In this document: positions 21,450 to 33,046 of the stretch, in pieces
Layout of the letters: each line of letters begins with the position of its first letter
Numbering within the stretch: the stretch's first letter is position 1
Source: Adenophora triphylla var. japonica
Lineage: Eukaryota > Streptophyta > Magnoliopsida > Asterales > Campanulaceae
Direction of reading: 5' to 3'
Length of the DNA stretch: 64,000 nucleotides
Assembly: GCA_022495995.1 (NCBI GenBank)
Contig: JAFEMH010001361.1
Location: 224,001-288,000, forward strand
Notes under the pieces: generated by a model
Told to the model about the DNA's origin: nothing
The model's database searches: none
What the model saw: only the letters and a program-made list of their open reading frames with translations
Position numbers and translations under genes: made by a program

Positions 21450-24436
21450 ATGGCGAAGGATCTCGAAGGAGTCGTTGTGCACTTGATCAAGAGGTGGTCG
21501 AGCAACGGATGGAGCTTCAATTGGTGGATTTCGTTCGTTCCATCTTCGAAGAACCAGGATGTCTTGTATCCGAATCCGGAGGTGCCTGATCGTCGCTCTA
21601 TGAACGTCGGGGAGGTAAGAAATGCGTTCCGTTTTGATTCCACTTTCGAGAATTTTGAATGCTAGAACTAGGTTTTAGTTTTTCGCATTTTTTTGAATTT
21701 TTTGTTATTATTTTATGCCTTTTTGTGAAATTCTTGATGAATTGTTGAAAATGGACATGTAAAAATTGTGGGTATGTGTATTTTTTGCAGAAATGTGTAG
21801 ATTAGCTTTTATTTGTGAAAATAAAGTGCTTCTCTAATGAAATGCATGCTTTGGTGCTTTGTACCGTATGCTATTTTTGTATGTACATTATGAGAAAAAT
21901 TATCGTGTAGTGATAATTTTTGTGAAAAAAAAATGTGACATGTGCCGTGTTTTGTGACGGGTTTTGTCTGGAAGTGTGTACCGTGTAGGGATGGATTTTT
22001 ATTTTTTTTTTTGAAAAATGTGTTATGCATATGTGTCGTGCCGTGTGTGCCATGTTTTTGGGTGACGGACTTTGTGGGGAAAATATGTGCGATATGTGCC
22101 GTGTTTTTGTGACGGGTTATATGTGAAAGTGTGTGCCGTGTTGGGACGGATTTTCTTTTGAGAATGTGCTATATAGGGTTTGATCCCCCCCCCTTTTTTG
22201 CATGATATATGTGAAAATTATGTGCATTGTGTGCCGTGTTTTTGTGACGGACTGCATGGGAAAAATTATATGCATGATATATGTGAAAATTATGTGCATT
22301 ATATGTGCCGTGTTTTGTGACGGGTTATATGTGCCTTTATATTAAGAAATATTGTGATTGGCACGTACCTTTCTTTGTGTTTACATGCGGGATGCGGGAG
22401 CTTATGGCCAAGGAAGGCGAAGGATGAGACTTCGAGGATCGCTCGAGGTCAGTACATTGTGGAAAGCTATGGCGGCGGATGCCCGATATTTTAGAGTGGG
22501 CGGTAGGCTTGAGTCCCAGGAGGCTGGTTTATGCTTCTGGCCTAGGTGTGTTCGTTGAGAACACAGTGAGTGTCGACACGAGGAAGAACAAGAGTGTCTT
22601 CTGGGCCTTTACAGTATTGGTGGGATACCACCCACACCTTCCACCTACAGGCTGGGCGGGTAGCGGTGGCATACGCCGACTTTCTTTGCGATCACCGGGC
22701 TTTCCTTGAAAGGAGAGCGCAGGTGCGGTGGAAAGATATGATAGGCGCCGATGGCGTGTTGGCCAGGGCTGGCTTGGGCTTTGAGCCTGCGTCCTCGCAG
22801 GGGGCACAGGGATCTTTGTACTGGCGACGTGGAGATGAGATCACGGCTTGATGTGGGGCCTACATCCAGAGTGCCGGCAGGTGGCAATGGAGAGCGGTTG
22901 GCGCGCTCCTTCTTGTGGTATGCCTTGTCCGAGACTTTGTTCTCGAACCACGCGACCGCAGCTCCCTTTGCTCTGTTGGAGAGCTTGGCCCGATCTGGAT
23001 AAGAGTCTGCGACATTGCTTGGGGCGAGCGGAGCTTGGGTGAGCTCTACTTCTCCTTGGACCGGTTTAGCCGGGGGTGGCTTGATTCGTTGGCTTTGCTT
23101 TGACTTTGCTTTGGAGGTATGAGTTTATTCTTTGTTTTTTTTTTTTTTGATTTAGCAACTTGTCTTTTCTCCGTTGTCTTTTGCCTTTGAGCCTTCTGTT
23201 TTTGTCACGAGTGTGGTTTTATGAGGTTTTCAGTTGCTTCCCAGGTAGGATAGGGATCCTGGCATTGCTGCGTACCACTGCTATCTTTGGGATGGGCTCG
23301 TACGGCGAGGAAGAGGAGGACCCGGCGGGGGAAGCTCACCGTCGCCTACGGGGATGTGCGGGAGCGTTTGGAGCGGGATAGCCGTGAGGGTTCGTTCTGT
23401 TCCCGTGGGCTCGGTATGAGGGGATGAGTTCGAGGGCTCCCGAGGTGACGGCGCGGCGGAAGATCTTTGCGAGGCTTGACTTGTGACGCCATGTACACAG
23501 GGGAGCGAGTCTTACAGCGGCATGGCCCCGGTGTGCTTCCCGTGGCTCAGGGACCCTCCCTTTGGGATGCTTGACTCCGGGATATGGATGTGCTTGACTT
23601 GAGAGGTACCTTGGCGGTGTCGGTGCAGGAGTTCATTTTTATACGGAGAGGAATACGGGGCCTTCGTGAGGAGGAAGGCGAGGACGCCCCAGTGTGCGCG
23701 CGGGAGAGAGGCTGGCCCGCGAGGCTCCCCCAGAGGTTCCGATGCCGGGACCGGATTTCACGTACGTCCGCGGGGACGGGTCGAGAGGAGGGTGTGCATG
23801 CCGTTCTGAGCGAGCTCTGCTTTGCATGCTCCAGTGGATCCCGACAGATCGGTGAGTGTCTTGACTCTTTTCCATCTTGGCATCTTTTACGCATTTTTCT
23901 CTTTTTGTTGTTGAGTATAAGCTGTATTTGATGAGCGTTTCCTTGGCTTCTTGTTGGTGCGGAGTCACGGGGAGAGCCTACGATATCTTGACTCGCCGTT
24001 ACGTGGCGATGCGCTCCTTCGCTAAGAAGATGGCGTCGAAGGTGTCTGTCGGTGCTTCGCGTCGTGTGCCGGCGTACGAGCCTATGCCTTCGAGCATTAC
24101 GTGCAGACGTTCCTCGCGGCCGGAGCCGCGGCGGGAGGGACCTTTGAGGGCGGCATAGCATGGATGCCGGGACATCTTCGGGAGGCTGCGGGGGCCTTCG
24201 AGGAGCGGCCCTTTGCTCCGATTCATGCCTCCGCATGGCGCACGGGGCGAGGGTTCCTCGAGCCTTCTTTCTTTGATCCTTTCGCCGGATTTGATCCTTC
24301 GAGTACTTTTCGTGGGAGCCTCCGGCGGGTGCTCGGTATTCCGGCAGCGAGAGAATGTGGCAGGCGAGTTATTTGGGATGCCCGACTTCTCTACGGGGAC
24401 CTTGGCGAGATGATAATCTTTGAGGAGTACGATTAG
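21450..24436 (+). pseudogene. E5 antisense gene A, degraded PMD gene
   Basis: Exon 1 runs from the ATG at 21450 (MAKDLEG) to GGGGAG/GTAAGA at about 21617; LYPNPEVPDRR corresponds to SELYPGRR in E1. Exon 2 (about 22385-23113) shows DTTHTFHL, WGERSLGELYFSLDRFSR and a GAG/GTATGA donor. Exon 3 starts near 23213 with VWFYEVFSCFPG and ends near 23850 at ATCG/GTGAGT. The last exon contains GRAYDILTRRYVAMRSFAKK and stops at 24436 after EEYD. Frame changes occur repeatedly in exons 2 and 3. Exon-intron order follows E3 gene A. The first intron is long (about 770 bp) and T-rich with GTG(C/T)CGTGTTTTTGTGACGG repeats. Confidence 0.6.
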
Positions 24437-24639
24437 TATTCATTTGCTTTCCCTCTTTTCATATCCCTCCTTTTTTTTTTTTTTTTTTTTTTTGTTTAGC
24501 AACGAGACATTTTTGGGTACATTTTTGTAATAAAACACATGTATTTGCATGGCAAACGGTATTTTATTTTAAGATGTAATGTCATTTTTTGTGATTCCGG
24601 ATTTGTTCTAGAAATTGTTGCTATTATTATTTTTATTTT
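24437..24639. other. E5 gene A/gene B intergenic gap
   Basis: T-rich sequence with a run of about 24 T near 24471-24495 and AT-rich sequence to 24640. Unlike E1 and E3, no paired palindrome is visible upstream of gene B. Confidence 0.5.
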
Positions 24640-26054
24640 TGTACATGCCACGCTTGAGGTGAGAGTGCGTTTGTGGGTAGTGTTTGTTTGCCGGGAATGG
24701 CTTTGGTCGGATGTTTGGGCGATTTGGAGCAAGGTTTCTTGAGGACAGATGGTTGTTGTCTTGTTTCTTTGGGGAAATGGTGCCCACTTTTGAGGATTTT
24801 CGGGCTTTGATTGGAGGACCGGAGAGTGGAGGCCATCTCGCTTCCTTTGATTGGTGTCTTTGTGAGCGTGAAGCTTGCGGGCTTTCTTCGTACTTCGTTG
24901 GAAGAAGTGCGGGGGCATGATCCTTGATTGGGTCATATCGACATTTACGAGCACGGAGCGGTTCATGGTTGACGATGAGTGGCGTCTCTTGGGATGTATT
25001 TGCCTTGTGCGTGATGGCGGCGCTTTTGCAATTCGGTTCCCTTGGCATTTGTGATGGCGCTTTGCTAGATGTGGTAGGGACGCTGCAGGCCAGGAGAGGA
25101 TATTGTCCCGTTAGTCTTGGGAGACTCTTCATGGTACTCGGCCGTCGCGGCAGGGATCGTTTTATGAGAGGGGAAGCCCGCTTTGCTCACCTTGTGGGCT
25201 GCGAGAGAGACTTCGAGGCCATGCCCGAGGCTCAGGCGTTGTTTAGCCGTGGTCATTTGCTCGGCGACCTCTTGTGTTGGATATGGATCGATCCGCACAG
25301 GAGAGATGGATGGCACGGCTTAGTACGCATCGAGATCCACAGTACAGTGGGTTCCTGTTGGAGGATTGAGACCGGGAGGATCTTGCGGGAAGGGTCCTAC
25401 GTTGTCGAGTTCAGGTTTGTCTTGGTCCTCCTTCTATATTCCGTCGCTTGTTTCCCGGCGGTTTGGGATGAAGCGAGAGCCTTTGTTGGGCGTAGGATGA
25501 CCTTGCTGCTTTGCGGAAGTAGTTCCTCTTTGTATGGCGGCTCAGTGCCTTCTTGTATTGTACGAGGGTATGGAAGTATTCCGCTTTCCCTCTGTGGTAC
25601 TCCTTAGGCGTCGGGAGCGTTGTATTGGCGGCTCAGTATCGGCACTGGTATGAGCGGCATGTTGGGCGATCCCAGAGTGGTCTTGGAAAGCGGCGTGCGC
25701 GATTGCAGGACCGATTGCCCGTAGTAGCTATTGCCTTAGGAGTGCGAAGCACAGTCGACCCTTTGGATGTGACGGGAGACGCTTTGTTTGACTACGAGAC
25801 TAGAGTTGACCGGCGACGGGGAGAGGTCCTCTTTACGGAGACTCGCGAGGGAGGAGATCCGAGCCGAAGCACGGGCGAATGAAGCCACGAGAGCTCTTTG
25901 CGGATTGTTTGACTCTACGGGGAGGACCCCGGATCTCGGAGCGAGAGACGCGAGTTGGTTCACGTGGAGCGAAAGAAGACTCGCCGGGGACGAGGGAAGA
26001 AAGGGAAAGAATGGCGAGGGGACAAGCGCGAGATGGCGCGGAATGACCTCCTAG
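24640..26054 (+). pseudogene. E5 antisense gene B, degraded DUF7745-like gene
   Basis: Segments in three frames align with E3 gene B: EMVPTFEDFRALIGGPE (about 24778-24830), SLGICDGALLDVV (about 25043-25080), ARFAHLVGCERDFEAMPEAQ, the WYERHVG block (about 25650) and a charged C-terminus ending near 26054. At least three frameshifts separate them. No intact start is evident. It is antisense to E5 pol and directly downstream of gene A. Confidence 0.65.
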
Positions 26055-26895
26055 GTATCCATTCATTGCATTGCAAACACATTATTAGTTAAATGTATTA
26101 AGGCGGCTTTTAGCATGTTGTGAACTTGAGAGTAGACCGTGCTTGAACTCATCAAGAAATGTTGTAACCGTTAGTGATTTGTGATTTACTTTTAAAGCTT
26201 TGTCGAGACGCAAGATCTCTTGTTTGCCTTTGCTTACATTGTGCACTTTGTCGGCGTCCATCTTTGGACTTTTACTGCATTTGAAGCGACGATCAGGCCA
26301 CAGCGGCAATCCCCTTTCTTGAGGCCTTGTGCTTGGTGAGAGGTTGAATGCTCCCTTGACAAGTCGTTTTGACGGTCTTTTCGTAGCTTCCTTGCCTCTT
26401 GTTGGCGTCGGGCTCTTGACCTCTTTTCGCGGCTTACGCTTGAGCTTCTTTTATTTTTTTTTTGTGAGCCCTTGCTCGAGCTCTCTTTTTGTGAGCCCTT
26501 GCTCGAGCTCTCTTTTTTTTTTTTTTTTGAAGCGCGTGAGGGCGAAGACAAAACCACGGCTTGGAAGAGACATGAGTCGGTCGTTTGATCTTTGAGTGAC
26601 CCTCGGATGTCCTTTGATGTTGGCGCCGTCGTTTGACTTGGTCAAGGTGGACTGCTGGGGCGTGTTCTTGAAAAGTGCGTAGCTTGATGGAGGTCTTGAT
26701 TGACATTCAAACTTTTGACTTTTTGTGTATTTTTAGACCGGACCAATTAAGATTGCCTACGTTCCCCGGACTAGAGGGCTCAGTGCGTAGTTCGACAACT
26801 ACATGGAGTGCCAAGAGATGCACAGTTTGTTCTTCTTCGGGCGAAGTATCTGCGAAGTTTGCTTCCGTTATTTGGATTCATGAAGGGATTGTCGT
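26055..26895 (-). other. E5 region between pol and gene B with post-pol hairpin
   Basis: No gene. On the minus strand the pol end is followed by a hairpin with arms CTACG/CGTAG (26786-26790 and 26757-26761) and inner GCCC/GGGG pairing. Next come a 27-bp direct repeat around GAGCCCTTGCTCGAGCTCTC (26462-26515), a T run at 26514-26529, and the stretch GAGTTCAAGCACGGTCTACT shared with E2 and E3. Confidence 0.55.
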
Positions 26896-28035
26896 CTAGG
26901 TCTGTCGCTTCATGGCGCCTCGGAGAAGATCTTTTGAACCACGAAAGGGCCGATCCATGTGGGTTCCCATTTTCCCAGTGGGTTGGTTCGAGTGGGAGGC
27001 TTTCTTTGAGTACAAGGTCGCCTTCACGATGTCTCGGGATTTGACTTTCTTGTCGAAAGCTCTAGCCATCCTGCTTTGATAGGCTCGGACGTGTTCCATG
27101 GCCTTTAGTCGTCGCTCGTCTAGCGAGCCAATTCGTCATGTCGGCTTCGGGCCATTCGACTTCGTTGATGTCATTTTCAGCGGCACTCGGAGTGAGGAAT
27201 TTCTAGCTCGATGGGAAGGGCCTTCCATCCCGTAGGTCGGGGCAAATGGGGTTTCCCCGTGGTGTTCGGCGGATGTGCGGTAGCCCCAAAGTGCAAGGTG
27301 CGGCTTCTCGGGCCAATCTCGTCCTCGGGTGGTCATTTTCGGATGATCCGTTCGAGGGTTTTGTTCTTGCTTCCACGGCGCCGTTTGTTTGTGGCCGGTA
27401 GGGAGAAGATTTGTGGCGTGTGATCTTGAATTCAGCCGGCGATGCAGCCGAATTCCCCTTGAAGTGTGAGCCGTTGTCGATATGACCTCATTTGGGATGC
27501 GAAGTATCGGCGAGATGATGTTTTCCTTGAGGAAATGCGCGACCTTCTTGGAGGTGAGTACCTTGTAGGACTTGGCTTCGACCCATTTGGTGAAGTAGTC
27601 GATGGCTACTAAGATGAACTCGTGGCCCGTTCTTTGGCTGGCGGAGCGATTTTCCCGATGACGTCAATTCCCCAAGTGGCAAGGGCCGAGGTGTAGTCAT
27701 GCGGTAGAGATCGTGGGGTGGTAGATGATTGAGGTTGGAGAACCGTTGGCACTTGTCGCGGCTTCGGACAAAGTGGATGCAATGTTGCCTCCATGGAGAT
27801 CCGGTAGTAGCCCATTACGAGAATGATTTGCATCGGGGCTCTGGCGTTCATGTGGGGACCGCAAGTCCCATTGTGGACTTCATTCATGAACTTGTCCTTC
27901 TTCTTGGGCGACGCGGCGTAGGAGTGGCCCGTGGTAGCGTTTCTTGTATAACATGTCCCGAGGATGACGAAGTGAGAGGCTAGGCGTTTAGGGCCATGAT
28001 GCTCTTGGTTTTGACCCCTTACGTGTGTGGGTCTC
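26896..28035 (-). pseudogene. E5 integrase remnant
   Basis: Reading down the minus strand: LASHFVILG, the zinc-binding part NEVHNGTCGPHMNARA, GYYRISMEA, WGIDVIGKIAPP at the start of the catalytic core, TTRGRDWPEKPHLALWGYRT, and DERRLKAMEHVRAYQSRMAR with AFDKKVKSRD in the C-terminal part. Frames change several times. At the position where E2 and E3 have TAG after GYY, E5 has CGG (Arg). No functional protein can be made. Confidence 0.75.
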
Positions 28036-29194
28036 CCTTGTTCATGAAGGTGGCTTCCCGTTCTTGAGGTATTGGGTTTATCTTTGGAAATGGCGTCGAA
28101 CTTGCGTCTCTTTGGCCCTTGACAATCTTGCAAATCGTTGTGATTAAAACCTTCTCGGCGGCTTGGGCCCGGTTTTCTCTCGTTGGACAACATGCTTAAA
28201 TGTTTGCTTGATGCATTTATTTAATTAATGTGTTTGCCTTTTGTATAGATGAATTTAAGCTGTTTTGATTAGTTAATGTCATCATTTGTTAGAGATGCAA
28301 TGAAATGGTTTTTAGGAAGGTCGGACCTTTTATTGAAAGCGTGAAGGCGTACATTGTTGATCAGATTCACAATCGTCGGGCGTAAAGCCGTCAAAAGACA
28401 CAAAAGATGTGAATACACAGACAACAAGACTCGAAGCTAGACTATAGGCGACGAGGGATTGGACCGAGCTTCATTACTCCCGGATGGCTGTAGCTCTAGA
28501 GGGAGTGGTCTTTGGTTCAGTGGCCAATCTTCCCTTGGCATGAGTCCGGAAAGTAGCTTGCATGCGGTTCGATTTCAAACCGGATCGCGGAGGTTTTGGC
28601 TGCTCCACGATGATGTCCCTCCATTAGTGTTGCCACGGTCCTTGGGGGTTTTGATGATAGAAGTCGGCGAGGGCTACTTCTAGGAGGGCGAAGCATTCGG
28701 CGGTCGGAGTGGATTCTTGCGATGTTGATCACTTTCATAGAATGCGCTCTTTATGCAGGATCTTTGCTTGGACGACATTTACAATGTCGATTCGACGGAC
28801 ATGCTATATCTCCTTCCTGATTAAGCCTTGGAGGAGGTTGCGCCCTTTGTTCGTCCAGGTCGGACAGGAATGTTGAATTGAACTAGGCTGTGATGGTTTG
28901 TCCCCGTAAGATCCGAGAGTGTCGGCTAGAGGGTTGTCTTGTGCCGGGGATCGGTGATGAGCCGGTTTGCAAGAGGGTTTTCGGCGAAGTAAGGGTCTAC
29001 TCCTCGATCAATCTCCATTAGGGCATCCGTCTCTTGATCCTCTCTCAAGCATTCTTCACGATCGCATATGTCGAGTTGTCATCTGACGACCCAGGTTCTT
29101 CAATTTCCGGCTCGTCGCGGCTTAGAGCGTGGATGTGAGATCCACTTCGTAGCGGGACGGGGGTAGGAAGAATCATGCGGAGAAGAGTATTCGG
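28036..29194 (-). pseudogene. E5 pre-RT remnant with RT/RNase H deletion
   Basis: The part from 28780 to 28090 aligns with E2 sequence just before RT: a SDL-like segment, then RAQAAEE as RKPGPSRREG, and PKETQV as RKFDAISKD. Immediately after this the sequence continues with the RNase H/integrase junction segment (LASHFVILG). About 2 kb of RT and RNase H present in E2 and E3 is missing at about 28035-28090. The part 29194-28780 is too degraded to assign. Confidence 0.6.
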
Positions 29195-30060
29195 TCATGT
29201 CGGGACCTTCTTACGGGTCATAGCTTGCGGCCAAGCACTTGCCATTACTGCTTGCTTCCGCGGATCACTTCGATCGCTCCGTTGGCATTGATGAATTTCA
29301 CGCATTGGTGAAGAGTAGATGATCTTGCTTTCATCGATGTATCCAAGGCCGTCCCAACAAAGCGAGAGAAGGTGGGTTTGATTTCCACGACTTGGAACTC
29401 TACAGACTCCGGTTGTACGTCGAATTGGATCCTCAAGTTGATGACTCCTACGATTGGTCGTGCGGTGGAGTCGTAGGCTCGGATTACCCGAGGTGAAGGC
29501 CTTATCGAGAGAACGGTCGATGCGGAGTCGTTTCAATGTGCTTAAAGCGATGATGTTGGCTGCGGAGCCGTTATCAATCAAGACGTTCGGGAGGAAGAAC
29601 ATCTCTATCTTTATGAGGATGAGGAGGGCTTCGTTGTGCCGATTCTCACATATTGGCAAGTCATCGTCTGTGAAGGCTAAACCGCTTCCCGTGCTACCGT
29701 TGGACTCGGTCTCGTGCAGGAACGTTCGATCCAACCATTTGTATGCCTTGGGTGGGGCAAAGATCGTAGGGAGACGGTGGCCCTTGGGCGTTCTTGTCGG
29801 AGTTCCCGGTCACGAGACCTTTTGACTCTTGTTTCACGCTCCCGAGTCATGCGCGAGACGGCATGCGACGGTTTCGGAAATTGCAGGGAGTACGCTCTCG
29901 CTTGGGGTTTCGTCAATGGCTATTGAGTTTACCACATGTCGATTACGGGAATGGATTTCCAATGGTATTGGGACCACGGGGCGTTCAATTTTCCCTCCTC
30001 AATGAGCCCCCGAATCACACCTTGAGTACGAAGCAATTGTCGGTGGTGTGGCCGGGGTAG
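29195..30060 (-). pseudogene. E5 zinc-knuckle and aspartic protease remnant
   Basis: DNCFVLK (about 30030) is the end of the knuckle. FTDDDLPICENRHNEALLI and PNVLIDNGSAANI follow, the latter holding the protease active-site triplet as DNG. STLHQCVKFINANGAIEVIRG (29245-29310) closes the domain. E2 PR1 has the same order. Frames shift around 29470. Confidence 0.7.
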
Positions 30061-31740
30061 TTATGGAAGGCGCGGTGCTTGCTCATATCCATGTTGGGTT
30101 TGAGGGTCTTCGGTTGGAAATTCTCGAGTGGTTTGAGAAGATTTCGCTTCACCAAAGCTTCAAATACTTGACCCAAGGGCATTTCCGGGTTATCAAAATC
30201 TTTGGGCTGTGGGAAGCGAGGGGGTTGCTATTCTTTGGGGGTGCACGATCGCGGTTTACTTGAGCTCAGTTCGAATGTAGTGCAGCTTGTTAAATTTGCT
30301 TCCTTTCCTTTGGTTGGGGCGGGAGTTGAAGTTGCCGGAGTTTGTTCGATAGCGGTAAGACGAGGCGGGGGTTCTTTGTTGCCTTTTGAAGACTCGGAGT
30401 CTTTTCAAACTTTGTCCCGGCGTTGACCATGGCACGGAGATCCGGATAGAAATGGTGGGCGATCAAGGTCCTCAAAGATGGTTTGAGGCGGGAATGGAAG
30501 ATGTCCATCTGCTCTTCTTTGGAAAGTGGATCCATTATCTCGCTTAGCTTCAGTTCCATCTTTTGTAGAATTCGCCCATTTGGTTCGTCATCCTTTTGTT
30601 CGGTGGCTTGCGGGTCATGACGGTTTGTTTCCCATTCAAGATTGGCGCGGTACTTCTCCGGGGAAGATTTCATCGTCGATCCCACGTGGAGCGGTTTTAC
30701 GCCTTCACATTGAGGAACCACCTTAGCGCCGTGGATTTGAGGGAATGCTGAAAATGATGCGCCATCTGTTGAGGGTTGCCTTTGGCTCTCATACCCGGGA
30801 CGTAGGTGTCGATGTGGGTTTTGGGCATTCTACGTTCCGTCAAACTTTTCCATTTCCGGCATCCCGAACTTTGGAGGAGAGGACCACTTTGTTCGGATCG
30901 GTAGGCGGGGAGGGAGCCCTTCCGAGAACTAGCTAGCTTGCCTTGCATGTCTTTCATCTGTTCGATCAACCAAGCCATGTGAGGGTCGGTATGCGAGGTG
31001 GGTTACCGTTTTCGGGGACGGAAATCGAAGATGGAGGTGGATTGGGTGATGGGATCGCCATTCGGGAGTCTTGGGGAGGTAGTTGAGTGTATACCAACCC
31101 ATACCCTGGGGTGTTGAAGTTGAGGGCGTGATTGCCGAGTCCGCTAAGGGTTGTGTTTGGGAGGCTGGGGAAACGATTCGTTAGCCCCAATTGGCAGACT
31201 AGCAGGTGGCAAGCTTGAGATGTCGGGATATCCGCTCGGGATGCCTGTCCCTGGTAAGAATGGGGACTTTTGATTGTGGTTGCGAGGCTCGTATAGAGGC
31301 AAGGGATTGAATCTGGGGATACCGAGATGCATTGGGATACAGCGGAGCGAGCACGTATGTGTCTTTGTTGGTGCGAGCTTGATGTGCAGGCCGGGAAAGC
31401 TGGCGATCTGGCGGGCATGTCGGGCTGACCTTGGCCCGAGGGGAGCTTTGAGCGAGAGGCTGCTTTCGCGTTCTTTGGGATCTCGTAGCTTGGCGGAGGC
31501 GGGACACTTGATAGCTTTGAGAAAGCCGGGAGCCGGTATATCTTCGTCCTCTATGAGAACAAAGGTTCCGTCGGGTTGGGAAGCTGCAAGCTGTTCCTCG
31601 AAGACGCAAGGTGTCTACGATCCGAGCTTGCTTGCTCCTCTTGGCGCTTCTTGATGGTTTCGAAGGCTCGCGGCACCTCCTCCATTGTGCAGAGGTTCCT
31701 TAGTGGCGGGGTTCCATTTCCCTCACTTTGTTATACGTTG
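30061..31740 (-). pseudogene. E5 gag remnant
   Basis: The N-terminal region includes EDEDIPAPG and a proline-rich linker. The gag core has MAWLIEQMKDMQGKL, DTYVPGMRAKGNPQQMAHHF, STALRWFLNVK, YRANLEWETNRHD and LSEIMDPLSKEEQMDIFHSR. These match E2 gag. Several frameshifts break it. Gag proteins assemble the virus-like particle. Confidence 0.7.
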
Positions 31741-33029
31741 ATCCCGTCATGGGGAGTATTGGGACGGTGCGGACCGTTGAAGCTGGAAGGGTTATCGGGC
31801 CTGTGACCTCGATGCGAAAAGGCGGCTTCCGAGGTATTCTCAACCACTCTCGGTTATTTGGAGGGGTGACGGGCAAGGTTTAGACACGGGAGTGGCCTAA
31901 CGGGATAAAAGGGGAAAGCTCACGTGGCATGCGGTTTCCGTTTCTTTTCTTTTCGATTTTTTTTTTGTTGTTTTAATTTACTTAAAACATGTTTTCTCGA
32001 GAGTCCTAGGTAGGTTGGAAAAGATTGCTCTTCTTTTTCGCAACTATGCTAGATCTGGGTCGATGGAGACCATACGTGCGGCTATAAGCCCCTCGTTTTG
32101 CACCCGTATTTCGACATCCCGGGGTGGGCGGCCCCGGGCGAGGGTCCTATAGTGCAAGCGGTTTCCACCGGCCTAAAGAAAAATCGAACCTAAGGACCGA
32201 GCTGTCATGTTCGTTTTGATGCGTTAGCCATGTGAATAGTGAACCGAGCCGGCCCGAGTCAAGATCGAGGTTAAGAGTTCGGCATGACCTCTCTTTACCT
32301 TGCTTGCGCAAGGGATGCAGTGACGTTAGGCGTTGGTGGTCATATTGTCATGGGCGACGTATCAAAGGCGTGATGACATGGTGTCATGCGAGCATGGATG
32401 TATATCGGGACGGAACATCGTGCAGGTGTAGCCGGAAATCAAGATCGGGTCAAGATTTTAGCATGACCTTTCATCGCTTTGCTTGCGCAAGGGATCTTGA
32501 GTTCCGAGCCTTGACTCGAAAATGGCCGGCATGGTATATGTATCCGAGTGTATGACACGGGTGGGTAAAAACCAGCAGTGCAGACAGAGTGTGACTCAAG
32601 ACTCAAACGTGCGGGGTTGACGCTTGGCTAGGATGGGATGTTTGGAATGATCCCGTGCGCGCCCAAGAGGCCTAGGAAGACCAAACGGGATCGCAACCGA
32701 GACCACTCCGGGTTAAGGGTTGTAGTGTGCGGTGTATCCGAGGCAAAGACGGTGTGAGTAGAGTGCGGTGTAACCGAGGCGGCGATGCGCGTAGTGTGCG
32801 GTCTCTAAAATTCTTTTACGAGTAAAATAGAAATTTTTGAAGAATTTTAAATGTATGCACGAGATGTATATTGATGCATTTTTTTTTGTATTTTTTTTTT
32901 TTTATAAAATAAAAACGAAGCACGTGCACACACACACAACATTAAAGGAAGGGGTAAAATGAAAGTTTGACCCTCATCATCGTTTAAAAATCTTTTGTTT
33001 TGTTTAAAAGTTTTTTTTAAAACAAAAAG
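31741..33029 (-). other. E5 5' leader
   Basis: No gene. The part 31990-32170 is strongly similar to E2 45800-46000 and, in reverse complement, to E3 50740-50920. It contains a 9-base copy of the PPT core (GAGGGGCTT on the minus strand, 32094-32086). The part near the PBS holds the repeated GTAGTGTGCGGT motif. Confidence 0.65.
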
Positions 33030-33045
33030 TCCCAATGAGTCGCCA
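33030..33045 (-). other. E5 primer binding site
   Basis: The minus strand reads TGGCGACTCATTGGGA one base after the LTR. It shares the first nine bases with the PBS of E2, E3 and E4 and differs after them. Confidence 0.75.
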
Positions 33046-33046
33046 G

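Noticed and set aside
26234..26706. Lys/Ser-rich minus frames as an E5 gene
   Set aside because: Low-complexity T-rich strand with a short duplication; no family match.
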